Assembly: GCF_003597395.2 (NCBI RefSeq)
Contig: NC_133773.1
Coordinates: 65,597,843-65,661,842 of the forward strand
Direction of reading: 5' to 3'
DNA from: Chelonoidis abingdonii
Lineage: Eukaryota > Chordata > Testudines > Testudinidae
Length of the DNA: 64,000 nt
Part shown: positions 1 through 10,971 of the stretch, piece by piece
Layout: each line of letters opens with the position of its first letter
Numbering within the stretch: the first letter of the stretch is position 1
Program-made: the position numbers and the translations under genes
The notes under the pieces: generated by a model
Seen by the model: the letters and a program-made list of their open reading frames with translations, nothing else
What the model was told of the DNA's origin: nothing
The model's database searches: none

Positions 1-770
1 CAATCTTCTTCTCATTCTACTAAGGGGCAGTGAGTACAAAACGGGAACAAAGTAAAATCGGCTATGATATGCTTTGCTTTGTACTTACTGTGTGTGATTG
101 CTGGTCTATTTAAATTGGCTATTTTTTAAATCAGACTGGGGTATTCAGATTTTCTTAAGTAGGAGCCTGTATAAATGTTTATGCAAGTTATTAGTCCGTA
201 TTGTCTCTTTTTCTATATAAAGCTTTCTTTTTTTCAAAACTTGTGGAAGTTTCTTTTTCTAGTAAGGCAGAGAAAGTGAAACCTCTGTATCAGGTACCTG
301 TCTCCCTCACGGGAAGGCAGGCACGGGGAAAGGCAAAGCCAAGCTGTTGGTATTTTGCATCTCAATTGTCCTGAGGGCAGAGAACGCTTATCTCTTGGGA
401 AGCAGAGAAACCGGTTTCTTGATACTCGCAGGCTAGACCAAGAGGCAAGCCTGGGAAGGAGGGGGGAAGGGGTTTTCTCCCCTGCTTTTAGCATCCAAGG
501 GATTTGGAATCTGGGTGTCCCCCCAAGGGAGGGTTGGGGACACCAGAGAGAGGAAAGGGGGGATCAGGCCCCATCAATTCCTGATCTGGTGGCAGCGAGA
601 ATATCCAAGCTGGTAGTGAGCTTGGGGGAGTTTCAGGTAAGCCCCCAGATTTTGGACGCAAAAGTCCAGGTTTGGGACAGGACCAGATTGTGGACGCTAA
701 AGTTCAGGTCTGGGACTGGGAGGCTATATTACCACATGGCCCATCATGATATGGACCGTTAAATAAATAT
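1..770 (+). mobile_element. LTR-like repeat, 3' part (endogenous LTR element), left end outside window or unclear
   Basis: An open frame at 355-762 translates to a stretch (RRGEGVFSP, IQGIWNLGVPPREG) that matches the minus-strand translation of 48926-49264 (RRGKGNGLFP, TQGIWVLGVPREG). This is repeat similarity between two LTR copies in opposite orientation and not evidence for a protein. Positions 640-720 hold short internal repeats built on 'gacgc.aaagtccaggt' and 'gggac'. No convincing left end or target duplication is visible, so the extent is approximate. I infer an LTR of the same broad family as the copies ending at 40577 and 49815. Confidence 0.45.
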
Positions 771-1435
771 GTAAATAGAACTGAAATATTATTTCCTCTT
801 TTTCTGGTTTTTTAGGATCTAGGTTAATTATTGTACCTCTTTTCAATGAATAATATTTGGTAACATGAGAATAGCTGAAAAATGTTCATTGGTAGTGCTC
901 CTGGAGTGTAGAGTATGATGTTTAATTCCAAAAATACACCATGAAGTTAACTAGGGTCAGCTTTAAAGTGTAATTCTACTCTGAGAAGTAATTTTACAAA
1001 ACTGACCCTTGTTATAGATCTGTTCCTTGTGGTCCGCATGCTGAAGGTTGCGGATCCCTGTTTTAAAGCATAAATGACCTACAATGGAAAATAGCAGTGA
1101 TGGACCTTGAACATCTGACATCCTATTCTCCTGACCCAGAATATGAGTAACACTCATTTAAGTTAACAAAATTGGGCGGGATAGTTGTTGAAAAACTAAA
1201 AACTAAAAGCCAGAACACCAAAACCGTGTTTATTTTGTTTTGTTTTTTTAATGAAAAGAAACAATAGTGATTTTTAAAAAACTGTAGAAAATATGTTTAC
1301 ATACTAGTCTTAATCCTAGTATCATGCCCAATTTTCAGCTCAGCTAATTACAATTTTCTTCTCTAAATTTCCCCTGCAGTTTCAATTGGATGCAGTAATA
1401 TTCTTTAATTCCTGTCCGAAACTGTTGTGTGCACT
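771..1435. other. AT-rich sequence without a recognised feature
   Basis: No recognisable repeat, RNA or exon. A short open frame at 963-1157 on the minus strand has no recognisable content. Confidence 0.5.
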
Positions 1436-1439
1436 TTTG

Positions 1440-1575
1440 AATAGCTGCTGCATTTCACCCCAAAGATGGATGCCATTCAGGAAAGGAGGAAGACATCCCT
1501 GTACATCAGTTTATATGGCATTTTAGGATCTTTTTGGCTGTAAAAGTGCTACGTAAAATTTAAGATTATTATTTT
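1440..1575 (+). repeat. Possible MIR/CORE-SINE or L2-like 3' tail
   Basis: The pattern 'ggcattttaggatc', then 'aaaagtgctacgtaaaat', then an ATT-rich end resembles the conserved tail of MIR/L2-type elements (a 'gctttgagatc' box, then 'gtgctatataaatgc', then ATT repeats). It is heavily diverged, so the assignment is tentative. Confidence 0.35.
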
Positions 1576-1579
1576 CTCT

Positions 1580-2110
1580 TCTTCAGGACAATAAAAAAAA
1601 ATCTCTAACCTGCAGCTTACCACAGATATAAAGTGGGAAATTCAAGCTGTTTGACTCAAATATTGCAGCACTTTCCCTTAGCCCTCTGATGTGCCAGCCA
1701 TGCAACTGCTAGGGTTTGATAACATTCAGCACACTGCAGACTTTATTTGCCGGAAAGCTCTAAGAATACTATATATTTATCGGCTGGTATTTTCATTTGA
1801 CAACCTACGTGTCAGAATTGCCACCAAATGTGTAAATTTGCAGAGGGGACTTTGTTTCATTTCCTTTATTGCTTCTTGTGTGAAAGAAGGATTCAGCTCA
1901 ACTATAGTAGGGCACTTTGAAAAAGTGTAAGAAAGTCCTAGCTTGCACATTTGTTTTTCTTAAATATTTGAGGGGACCACACAACTAGACAATGTTTGTG
2001 GAGCTCCTTGCACACGTAAAGTAGAATTATTTTTTTTAAGTTATTGTAAAATGGGTGCACTTTGGGCCAAATTCTACACTCCGTTGTACTCAGGTAACCC
2101 CCGAGTGCTG
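1580..2110. other. Sequence without a recognised feature
   Basis: An open frame at 1691-1930 (79 codons, plus strand) shows no domain I recognise and no convincing splice or initiation context. Near 2065 'gggccaaattctacactcc' resembles a very common ancient reptile repeat motif but is too short to assign. Confidence 0.4.
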
Positions 2111-2114
2111 ATTT

Positions 2115-2164
2115 AAAGAAAGAAAGAAAGAAAGAAAGAAAAAGAAAGAAAGAAAGAAAGAAAA
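2115..2164 (+). repeat. (AAAG)n microsatellite
   Basis: About twelve AAAG units with one interruption (an extra AA near the middle). It explains the poly-Phe/Leu/Ser open frames on the minus strand here, which are not genes. Confidence 0.97.
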
Positions 2165-2169
2165 GCATA

Positions 2170-2990
2170 ACAGATTGTAACAGGACATGCTGGCTCTTTA
2201 AGGCTGGAAAAGGGGGGCAAGGATGTAAATAAATTCCCTGTCCTCATAAGAGATGGCAGACCAGGGAAGGAACAAGGTTGGCCATGTGTTGTTCCACTGG
2301 GGAAACTGTGGTTAAATTTTGACTTTTTAAATAGCAACCAAATTATTCAACTGAAGGACAACTAGGTGATTTTGGATTGTGAAGTGACACCAGGATTGAG
2401 AGTAGCAGACTTAATATGCAATAAAGAAGGATAGGTGGGATCAACTCTGCTTCTTCTATGGGATCAACTTCTGCTCTTTTTCAATAAGTGTGAGACAGAC
2501 AAAATATTGTCCATTAGCATTGCCTACAGAAGTTGGAAAAGGACATGAGACATAATTAAGATATATACAACAGATATAGAGAGAGTGAAGCGACAAAGTT
2601 ATAAGGACATCAAGTAACCAAAGGATTGTCTTGTTTAAACAAAAGCTTAATTCCAGTTTTGTTTTAGCAGCTAAATCACAACTATTGGCACTTAAAATTG
2701 AAATCATACTAAAACTTTAAAGAGTAAATCTTGAGATTAATACCATGTTAACCTATTCTTTAGCACTAAAATGATCCAGTATATTTTAGGGCATCACTGT
2801 TCTTGCATTTACAAAAATCCACCCTTTCCAAACTTTCTATACTCATTTATTATGGAGCTATGACTATTTAGTTTGTAGTTATTACTATGGCACTCAGAGT
2901 CACATTTCCTTCCCAGTACTCCTTCTCAGACAGCACAGCCATGCACTGTAATTTAATGAGAGAGAAGCCTAATGGCTCAATCTAGACCTA
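2170..2990. other. Sequence without a recognised feature
   Basis: Moderately AT-rich. No gene, RNA or repeat family recognised. Confidence 0.4.
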
Positions 2991-2995
2991 AATCT

Positions 2996-3022
2996 GAGAG
3001 AGAGAGAGAGAGAGAGAGAGAG
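2996..3022 (+). repeat. (GA)n microsatellite
   Basis: An uninterrupted GA run of about 13 units. Confidence 0.97.
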
Positions 3023-3149
3023 CTACTCTACATGTTTGTGGGTCAATCCCAGTGTTAGACCACAACTGCCATTCCAGAAAAAGCCACTGAACTTGATGTC
3101 TTGCTGTCATGCAATTGGATCTAAAAGGGTCAGGAAGGCTATCTATGTC

Positions 3150-3288
3150 AGGCCACTGGCTTAGCACTCAGAAGACCTAGATTCAATTTCCTGCTTTGCC
3201 ACTGACTTTTTATCTGACCTCAGACAAGATATTTAGTCTCTCTCTGCCTCAGTTCCCCAACACTAAATTGGGATACTATCTTAAGACG
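3150..3288 (+). repeat. MIR/CORE-like tRNA-derived SINE, 5' part, interrupted by a PLE end
   Basis: The order 'cctagattcaatttcctgc', 'tttgccactgac', 'cctcagacaagatattta' and 'tctgcctcagttcccc' matches the MIR-type SINE layout (B-box-like region, then 'gccactgact', then 'ctcagtttcc'). The SINE is broken by the element at 3289-3421 and probably continues for a short way after 3433. The family call rests on known MIR structure. Confidence 0.6.
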
Positions 3289-3421
3289 TATCAGAGGGGT
3301 AACTGTGTTAGTCTAGGTCTGTACAAGCCATTCATTTGACGAAGCGGGTATTCATCCATGAAAGCTTATGCGCCAATATGTCTGTTAGTCTATAGGTACC
3401 ACAGGACTCTTTGTTGCTTTT
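3289..3421 (+). mobile_element. Penelope-like element terminal fragment with 12-bp target duplication
   Basis: Starts 'tatcagaggggtaactgtg' and ends '...actctttgttgcttt'. It shares 'gttagtctataggtaccacaggactc' with the intact copy at 44781-44998, split here by a few substitutions. Flanks are tatcttaagacg (3277-3288) and tatcttaagatg (3422-3433), 11 of 12 identical, so this is a discrete insertion into the MIR. It carries a decayed hammerhead-like core: UUGACGA at 3336-3342, a weak stem II, GAAA at 3360-3363, then GCUU-AUGC. Confidence 0.8.
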
Positions 3422-3435
3422 TATCTTAAGATGAT

Positions 3436-5129
3436 GTTATAAGTATACATTAAACATTATGATACATTCAGATTCTACAGTACCTTAGATAGATTCTCCC
3501 ATGTTTGTGTCAGGTTTATGTGATTAACACACCAAAAGGTGCCTCAATGGGAGAACAATCCCCTGAAGGCACAGCAAGTTTTCACTAATCTTTGCCTTCT
3601 GACAAGTCTAATGTAAATAGCTAGAGTATTATTATGTCCTCAGCCCCCATTGCAACTCCAGCTACTCTTTTAGCAGGCCTCCCTCAACCACGCCTGCCCA
3701 CCTTATGGGCTGCAATAGCCAGCTCCAGTCATCTCAGCAGTATGGTGGTGATGTGAGGTTTGCGGGATTTGTACACTTTCTCCAGGAAGGCTTCCTGTCA
3801 GGAACCCAGATAGTGAATTGGACCCATCTTCTTCACTAATCCACACTTGTTTCCAGTTTTCTAGGGTTGCTTTTATGCTTTAAATCCACAAATTCTATAC
3901 CTGCTTCTTAACTATTAATAAAAATAACAATTTATTACCAACTTTATAGATACATTATGTCTAGCAAACATAAAAAAGACAAAAACTTTGGCATGTCAAG
4001 TCATAAAATATATCATGGAACAGAATCCAGAAGTGATGATTTAATGGCCCCCTACAGAGCATAATAAAACTGTGACTTTAGGCATTTAAAGCAGTTTGAT
4101 GGTATACCTGTATCTTTTTGATAATTTTAGGAACGAAATTTAATCTATGAGTAAAGAAATATTACTTCTGGATATACATGTTTCAAAGTGAAGGTTTATG
4201 TAATGCAGACAACTGTGTTGTCCAGATCTCTCTCAGAATAACTATATCTAAATCACAGCTCCATGCTGTGAAGTCACTTGGTATTTGTTGTTCAGTGAGC
4301 CTGGAAGGATGGGAAAAAATGTTGAAGTTTTTTGTTATATTTGCCAGCTGAAAAAGAAATCCTACAATCTTTTAGTGAGATCTCTGATCTGAATCGACCA
4401 ACTGTATCCCTATCATTAAATGACAGAGGGGACGATTCAGCGTTACATTGGAGCTGATTGGCACAAGGCTTAAACAGTGGAAAGGAGACACCTCTGCTGC
4501 TCTGGCAAGTAAACATTTCATCCCTCAGTTCAAGTTAGGCCACTCTAAGGGCTACTCTTACTTGCCTCTATTACTAGGGTCCTTGTAAGGGGACCATACA
4601 GCCAACACTGCTGACACTATGCCTGATGGAGAAGCCCACTTTTCTTAGAGTGATTCCCCAAGGACCTGATCTGTTTCCCCACCAGAGCAAATGTAGAGGG
4701 CCCTCAACACAAGCATGAATCGGGCACAAGGTGATCATCTAAGAAACAGTCTAAGATTCTTCATTTTCCTTTGAGTGCCTATTCCTTTTCAGTGGAAATT
4801 GAATTAGCCATACTATTGGAATCCTGGCTGGGAAATAATGTTCTACTTATTCTATGCCAGTTTTACAATACTATGGTCAGACTAAGACTGAGCCTAGCAA
4901 TAGCAGTGGTCTTATGTTTAGTTCAAGATGACAGTGTGCTTATTTTGATAGTTCCACATTTTATGCTTTTTTCTTTGTTTTCCAAAATTTAACAAAAATA
5001 TTATTGACATTTTCCATTTATTAAAAACTGTTTTCCATCCAAACAAAACATTGACACACACCAAGGCAATGCAAGAAAAACATATTAGTTTATCAGAACA
5101 TCACTCATTGGCTAATTAATTAGCAAGAC
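3436..5129. other. AT-rich sequence without a recognised feature
   Basis: No repeat family, RNA or exon recognised over about 1.7 kb. Short open frames at 4292-4516 (minus) and 4771-4992 (plus) lack recognisable content. Confidence 0.4.
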
Positions 5130-7155
5130 TGAGGCTTTTAGCAGCGTTAAACCGATTTAACGCTGTACCCGTCCACACAACGAGGCCCTTTATATCGATA
5201 TAAAGGGCTTTTTTAAAACAGTTTCTGTACTCCTCCCCAATGAGAGGAGTAGCGCTAAAATCAGTATTATCATATCGGATTAGGGTTAGTGTGGCCCCAA
5301 ATCAACGGTATTGGCCTCCGGGCGGTATCCCACAGTGCTCCACTGTGACTGCTCTGGACAGCAATCTGAACTCGGATGCAGTGGCAGGTTAGACAGGAAA
5401 ATGCCCCGTGAACTTTTGATTGCATTTCCTATATTGCCCAGTGTGCGAGCCTATCAGCACGGGTGCGATGCCGTCCAAATCCAATAAGAGCTCCAGGCAT
5501 GGACTGTATGGGAATATGGCTTGATCGCTGTATGGGAGACAAATCTGTTCTATTCAGAGCTCCGTTACAGAAGACGGAAATGCCAAAGCATTTGAAAAAT
5601 CTCCAGCTATGATACAGTGCCACAGCACAGTGCTGCATGACAAGCCCAACGAAAAGCCAAGAATCATGGTACGCTATGGAGAGGGAGGGGTGTACTGAGG
5701 ACTCCAGCTATCCCACAGTCCCGCCATGTCTCTTGAAAGTATTTGCATTCTTGAGCGAGCTCCAGCCCTGAGGTAACACATTGTCCGGTGGGTTCACGAG
5801 GTCTATCTCGTCAATTTACCACAGACCCCCCTCCGTGATAGAAAAGGGGGAAAATCGTTTCTGACTTTTTAATGTCACCTATGTATATGATTGCTGCTGG
5901 TAGACATGTGTTGCAGCAGTAAACAGTAGCGTCCTCTTTCCTCCCCCCCCAGTGGCAGATGGTACAGGTGCAGTAGGGACTGACAGCCGACTCTGGTTTG
6001 AGCACCGTGAGTGCTCCTGGCTGGCCTCGAAGGTGAGGCCGGCCGGGGGCGCACTGCGGTAAAATAGGCATGATTTGAAGTCCATTCCAGTAGATGACAG
6101 AAACGGCTGGTATGCCACCCCATCATAGCAACTGTGGGCTGAGCTCCATCAGCCCCCTCCCTTTCATCGTGTAAGAAAGATTCTGTACTGACTGACTATC
6201 ATAGCAGCAGAAGTGCTGGCTCCTCTCCCCCACACCACTTATATGTCCTGCCGGACTATCATCAAGCAGCTGGAGCTGCCCCCCCCATTTATCTCACTAA
6301 ACAGTAGTGTTCTATTCCGCATCTCTTATTACTTCATCACACAAATAGGGGACACTGCAATTGGTAAGCCAGTGAAAGTTTGAGAAGGAGGAAGCAACAG
6401 TGGGGTTGTTGCAGGGACACCCCCTAGACAGGCATGCAGCTCATGGTTTCTCTGCGGGATCTGAACGCAGCAGCTGTGCTCTCTGATACAGCTGGGTGTT
6501 AGTACACTTGCCCATACTCTAGCAGGACTGCTCTATTTTACGGTACCATAAAGGAGGGATTGACTTGGGAGTTCATCATTTTGTCTTGGGGCCGGTGGCA
6601 CCCCGGCGATCTCGCCAGGGCAAACCATGGACAGCATGCAGATGGTACAGAATGAGATAACCATCTCTATTTCATGCAAAGGCAATGAATGCTGTCTGTG
6701 TAGCGCGGCAGTCCTCATCTCTGTCACGCAGCATCCAGTACACAACAGGGACAGTAAACCAAAAGTCGAACGGGGTCATGGTTGCCGTGCTATGGCATCT
6801 GCCAGGCAATCTAGGGAAAAGAAGCGTTGAAATATTGTCTGCCGTTGCTTTCCCGGAGGAAGGAATGATTGACACATTTACCCAGAACCACAGCGACAAT
6901 GATTTTTGCCCCATCAGGCATGGATCTCAACCCAGAAATCCAAGGGGGGGGGAGACTGTCGGGAATAATGGGATAGCTACGGAATAGCTACCACCAGTGC
7001 AATGCTCCAGAAATTCGATGCTAGCCTCAGACCATGGACCACACCGCTGAATTAATGTGCTTAGTGTGGCCGCGTGCACTCGACTTTATACAATCTGTTT
7101 TACAAATCCGGTTTATGTAAAATCAGAATAATCCCATAGTGTAGATGTACCCTGA
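5130..7155 (+). mobile_element. Harbinger-like DNA transposon remnant with decayed SANT/Myb-like ORF
   Basis: A CpG-richer block with abrupt compositional edges. It begins near 'gcgttaaaccgatttaacgc', itself an inverted repeat, followed by 'tttatatcgatataaa', and ends near 'gtgtagatgtaccctga'. At 5497-5602 the plus strand reads A-W-T-V-W-E-Y-G-L-I-A-V-W, then S-E-L-R-Y-R-R-R, then after a frame change N-A-K-A-F-E-K. This spacing of Trp residues with an ELR...NAK.FEK helix is what Myb/SANT-like proteins of PIF/Harbinger transposons and MSANTD-type host genes show. I recognise the element as a common turtle repeat. I could not fix its terminal repeats or target duplication, so superfamily and ends are inferred. 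Confidence 0.6.
5490..5640 (+). pseudogene. Decayed SANT/Myb-like DNA-binding ORF inside transposon
   Basis: The frame starting at 5497 carries three Trp residues spaced as in a SANT/Myb helix-turn-helix, followed by ELRYRRR. A one-base frame change near 5577 is needed to continue into NAKAFEK, and the reading then degenerates further. The protein would bind DNA, in Harbinger elements as the transposase partner. It is not intact here, and there is no methionine-initiated frame covering the domain. Confidence 0.5.
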
Positions 7156-7841
7156 TACTCAGCTGAGAGCTGTTTAAACCTCTTGCGGGTTTCATATACA
7201 CCTCATAAGAGCGGCCATACTGAGTCAGTCCAATGGTCCATCTAGCCTAGTATTCTGTCTCCTGACAGTGGCCAATGACAGGTGCTTCAGAGGCAGCGAA
7301 AAGAACAGGCGACCATCAAGTGATCCATTCGCTGTCACCCACTCACAGCTTCTGGCAAACAGAGGCTAGGGACACTCAGAGCATGGGGTTGCATCCCTAC
7401 CCATCCTGGCTAATAGCCATGAACTTATCTAGTTCTTTTTTTGAACACTATTATAGTTTTGGCCTTCACAACATCCCCTGGAAAAGAGTTCCACAGGTTG
7501 ACTGTGTGTTAGGTGAAGAAACACTTCCTTTTGTCTGTTTTAAACCTGCTGCCTATTAATTTCAGTGGGTGACCCCTAGTTCTTGGGTTATATGTGAAGG
7601 AGTAAATAATACTTCCTTATTCACTTTCTCCACATCAGTCAAGATTTTTTGACCTCTATCATCTCCCCACTTAGTCATCTCTTTTCCAAGCTGAAAAGTC
7701 CCAGTTTTTTAAATCTCTCCTTATATGTAAGCTGTTCCACTAACTCTAATCTTTTAGTTGCCATTCTCGGTACCTTTTCCAATTCCAATATATCTTTTCT
7801 GAGATGTGGCATGCAGATCTGCACCCTGTATTCAAGATGTG

Positions 7842-8193
7842 GAATTTTGGATATTAGGAAAAACTTTTTCACTAGGAGGGTGGTGAAGCACTGGAGTGGG
7901 TTACCTAGGGAGGTGATGGAATCTCCTTCCTTAGAGGTTTTTAAGGTCAGGCTTGACAAAGCCCTGGCTGGGATGATTTAGTTGGTGATTGGTCCTGCTT
8001 TAAGCAGGACGTTGGACTAGATGACCTCCTGATAGGGTGACCAGACAGCAAGTGTGAAATCTTGGGACGGGGGTGGGGGGTAATAGGAGCCTATATAAGA
8101 AAAATACCCCAAAATTGGGACTGTTTCTATAAAATCAGGACATCTGGTCACCCTACCTCCTGAGGGCCCTTCCAACTCTGATATTCTATGATT
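7842..8193 (+). mobile_element. CR1 LINE 3' end, sense, nested inside antisense CR1
   Basis: Runs from 'ggatattaggaaaaac' through 'ggtggtgaagcactgg' and 'ctggctgggatgattta' to the hallmark CR1 3' end 'gatattctatgattc'. It matches the copy at 48408-48624 over its whole length. It is split by the MITE at 8033-8155. Confidence 0.93.
8033..8155. mobile_element. hAT-type palindromic MITE with perfect 8-bp TSD
   Basis: The 123-bp element has terminal inverted repeats TAGGGTGACCAGA and TCTGGTCACCCTA. It is flanked by a perfect 8-bp duplication cctcctga (8025-8032 and 8156-8163). Removing it together with one duplication restores a continuous CR1 3' end. The 8-bp duplication is diagnostic of the hAT superfamily. 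There is no coding capacity, so it would be mobilised in trans. Confidence 0.95.
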
Positions 8194-8449
8194 CATATAG
8201 AAACATTATGATATTTTCTGTCTTGTTATGTATCCCCTTCCTAATGGTTCCTAACATTGTGTTCGCTTTTTTGACTGCCCCTGCACATTGAGCAGATGTT
8301 TTCAGAGAACTATCCACAGTGACTACTAACAGCTAATTTAGACTCCATCATTTTGTATGTATAGTTGTTGGGATTATGTTTTTAATGTGCATTACTTTGC
8401 ATTTATCAACATTTAATTTCATCTACCATTTTGTTGCTCACAATAAACT

Positions 8450-9985
8450 ACAACTATTAATGATGAAGTCAGCCTAGACAATTTAATGTCCTTTGTCAGC
8501 GATGAATTATTGTGAGAGAAAGTGATTTGCTAATGGAATTAACATTGTCATGATTTATTTTTAATGCAAACATCAAGTTGATTACATTCTCTTAACACAT
8601 TAATTAAATCAGACAACATGTTTTCCTGTCAGATGATGGATTTCCACCTCAGTACTCAGCAAGTCAGGCATCACTGATTTCCAAGAATCTTAAAACAACA
8701 AAAGTTCTGTCATCTGCTTTGTTTCAAAACCATTTAATATGTCTGTAGCATACAGAGGTTAGTTTCAAGGAAGAGATAATAATTCAGTTTTAGAATGCTT
8801 TGGCCTACTAGTTTAGGGCCTAATCCAAATCCCTTTATGGTAAACAGAAAGATTCCTGGTGACTTCAATTGGGTTTCGCTCAGTCTCTTAACTCTCTGAA
8901 CATCAATTTATGGTCAACATTGTTCCCTTACATGTATACAGTATTTTTCATGGATGGCAGTATCTAAGAGCTTTACAGGATACCTATAGGTGTCTGAAAA
9001 TGCAGCTATTTCTGGGCTACAGCCTGACAGCTATTCTCTGTCAACAGCACTTACATAAATTTACTAGGAGGAGAAATGAAAATTAACTTCTTCAACCGAC
9101 ACTACTGGGATAACTATAATGGTCAGAATGTAATTACTTAATCGGAAATTTGTCTGAGATATTGATACTCTTACAAAAATGTCTGCCCAGACTTACCCCT
9201 TATTTGCTATTGACTTCAAAAGGCACTGGGATCAGGGCCAGTGCCCTGTGATCAGAACCTCTATTTCATATATCATTGGTGCTCCAAAGTTGTTGACTTA
9301 GTCCTAGGATCACAGTCTAGAACAGCTATATGTGTTAGCAAATTGGTCCCCTTGTTAGAGACCAATGGATAGAATTGACTCATCAGAAAAGCAAGATAAG
9401 AGAACAAATGTCCCAAAGATTCAGTTACTTCCCATCCCTTAAAAACAAAACAAAATAAAAAACAGGAAACCCACTACTAGATACACAACATATGATGCTT
9501 TTCCCACTGTACTACTGTGGCTTCCCCCAAGCACTCTGACAATCAGCTCCTCCTGTAGTACTCTGCCATTCAAAGGGGGTAGATGACACAGCTCCATTCT
9601 CAAGTATTGTTCTTTTAAACAGTCTGGCAAAGGACTCTGTGGTCTATTCTTTTAAGCCTAGAGTTGGAGACTAACTTATTATCAGTCACATGTAAGAGAT
9701 TTAAAGGTCCTTAGAATCAGTAGTGCAAGGGCAAGGACCCTCATTTGCATGAGCTACCTTCCTCCCACCAGAAAGTAAGTAGCTCCTTTGGCTGTGGTGA
9801 AGTAGCAGGCTGTTATAGTTGCTGAGTTCAGGAGCTAAAGGATTAATTCACATTAACTCAGTGTCTTACACAGCTATTAGCGTAATCCCTATAATACCAA
9901 TATGGCATTATTTCATGAGCACAGTCCCTCTCCTACTTTAGCTAAAAATATCCTTACAATTAAACTTCTAGAAATGTAGTGATAC
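8450..9985. other. AT-rich sequence without a recognised feature
   Basis: No family or exon recognised over about 1.5 kb. Confidence 0.4.
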
Positions 9986-10971
9986 ATTTGGCATACTTCA
10001 ATACTTTGAGAAAATGCCAGAATTTAATAAGCTCTGCACAGCAGTTTTAATAGACTTCCATCAGACCTTTGATTCAGTGCATCTAGCAAGTTTGAGGGAT
10101 CTGATGAAGCAACTTGGCCTCCCTGAGAAGATAATGTCCTTGACAGAAGAGCTTTCCGATGAAACAGAAAGCTACATTTGAGTCAACTGCACACACATGG
10201 CATGGTTTCCTATCTCCACAGAAGTGCAACAAGGCTATGTTCTGCCACCATTGTTGTTCAAATATCGGCATTGATAGGTTGATGGATAAGCTTGCAGAAG
10301 CAGCTGTCAGTGGTGTTGACCTGGACACCATTCTGCTTTGAGATCTTGAATACGATGATGATATTCTCTTATCGGCTCAGCATGGTGAATTGCTGCAGCT
10401 GATGGCTGATCTAGTCAGGCAAGAAGCATCACGCATTTGTCTGGTAATTTATCTGGTTACTAACTCCCTGGCCACTACCATCAAACAGACTCCAGCTCCA
10501 GATTGCAATCATCTCAGTATTAACCTCTCAGTACAGAACATTAAGCAGTTGGCATCTGTCAAATATGTTTGCAGCATCACAGGCAGTGCTGGAGGCTGCT
10601 GGAAAGATGTGGATGTGCATATAGGAGCAGCTGCTGCTATATTCTGAGTCCTTCAATGGACTCTGTGAGGAGGTTGTGACATTTTTGCTACAAATCTGTA
10701 GATCTATAGAACCACAGTTATAGTATAGTATAGACTATACTCTTGGCCCTGAGAAAAGCTGAAGAACACCAAACTGATGTTTTCAATTTTTATCATCTTC
10801 ATCAGCTGCCTCATTTGAAGTTGCAGGATGTGACCAGCCAGGAGGATATTCAAAGCTGAACCCAGCAACCACCTCCAGCAGCACTGGTTTGATTTTAGCA
10901 GCTTTCTCAGTATGAACATATTATAATGGAAGACCCATGAATTCCAAAACTTTTTTACCAAGGAATGTTGC

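Larger units (their letters stand above)
7203..8446 (-). mobile_element. CR1 LINE 3' portion, antisense, host of two nested insertions
   Basis: The plus strand starts 'cataagagcggccatactg', the reverse of the CR1 3' end, and runs to 'cattttgttgctca'. The minus-strand frame at 7675-7959 translates to typical CR1 ORF2 C-terminal sequence ([11 protein letters not shown] motif, seen also at 27412-27450 in the opposite orientation). The element is interrupted at about 7842-8193 by a sense-oriented CR1, after which the antisense sequence resumes ('acattatgatattttctgtc'). It is truncated at its 5' side near 8446. No intact ORF remains. Confidence 0.88.

Noticed and set aside
2115..3022. CRISPR-like or regulatory repeat
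   Set aside because: The repeats are simple (AAAG)n and (GA)n microsatellites without spacers.
3289..3421. tRNA-derived SINE with PolIII boxes
   Set aside because: The 'tatcagaggggta...gttagtct' repeat lacks a B box. It appears as inverted pairs and carries a hammerhead-like core, which fits a Penelope-like element end better.
7649..7981. 110-codon plus-strand frame resembling a conserved vertebrate protein ([16 protein letters not shown])
   Set aside because: This is CR1 LINE sequence read across the junction of two nested CR1 copies, not a host exon.
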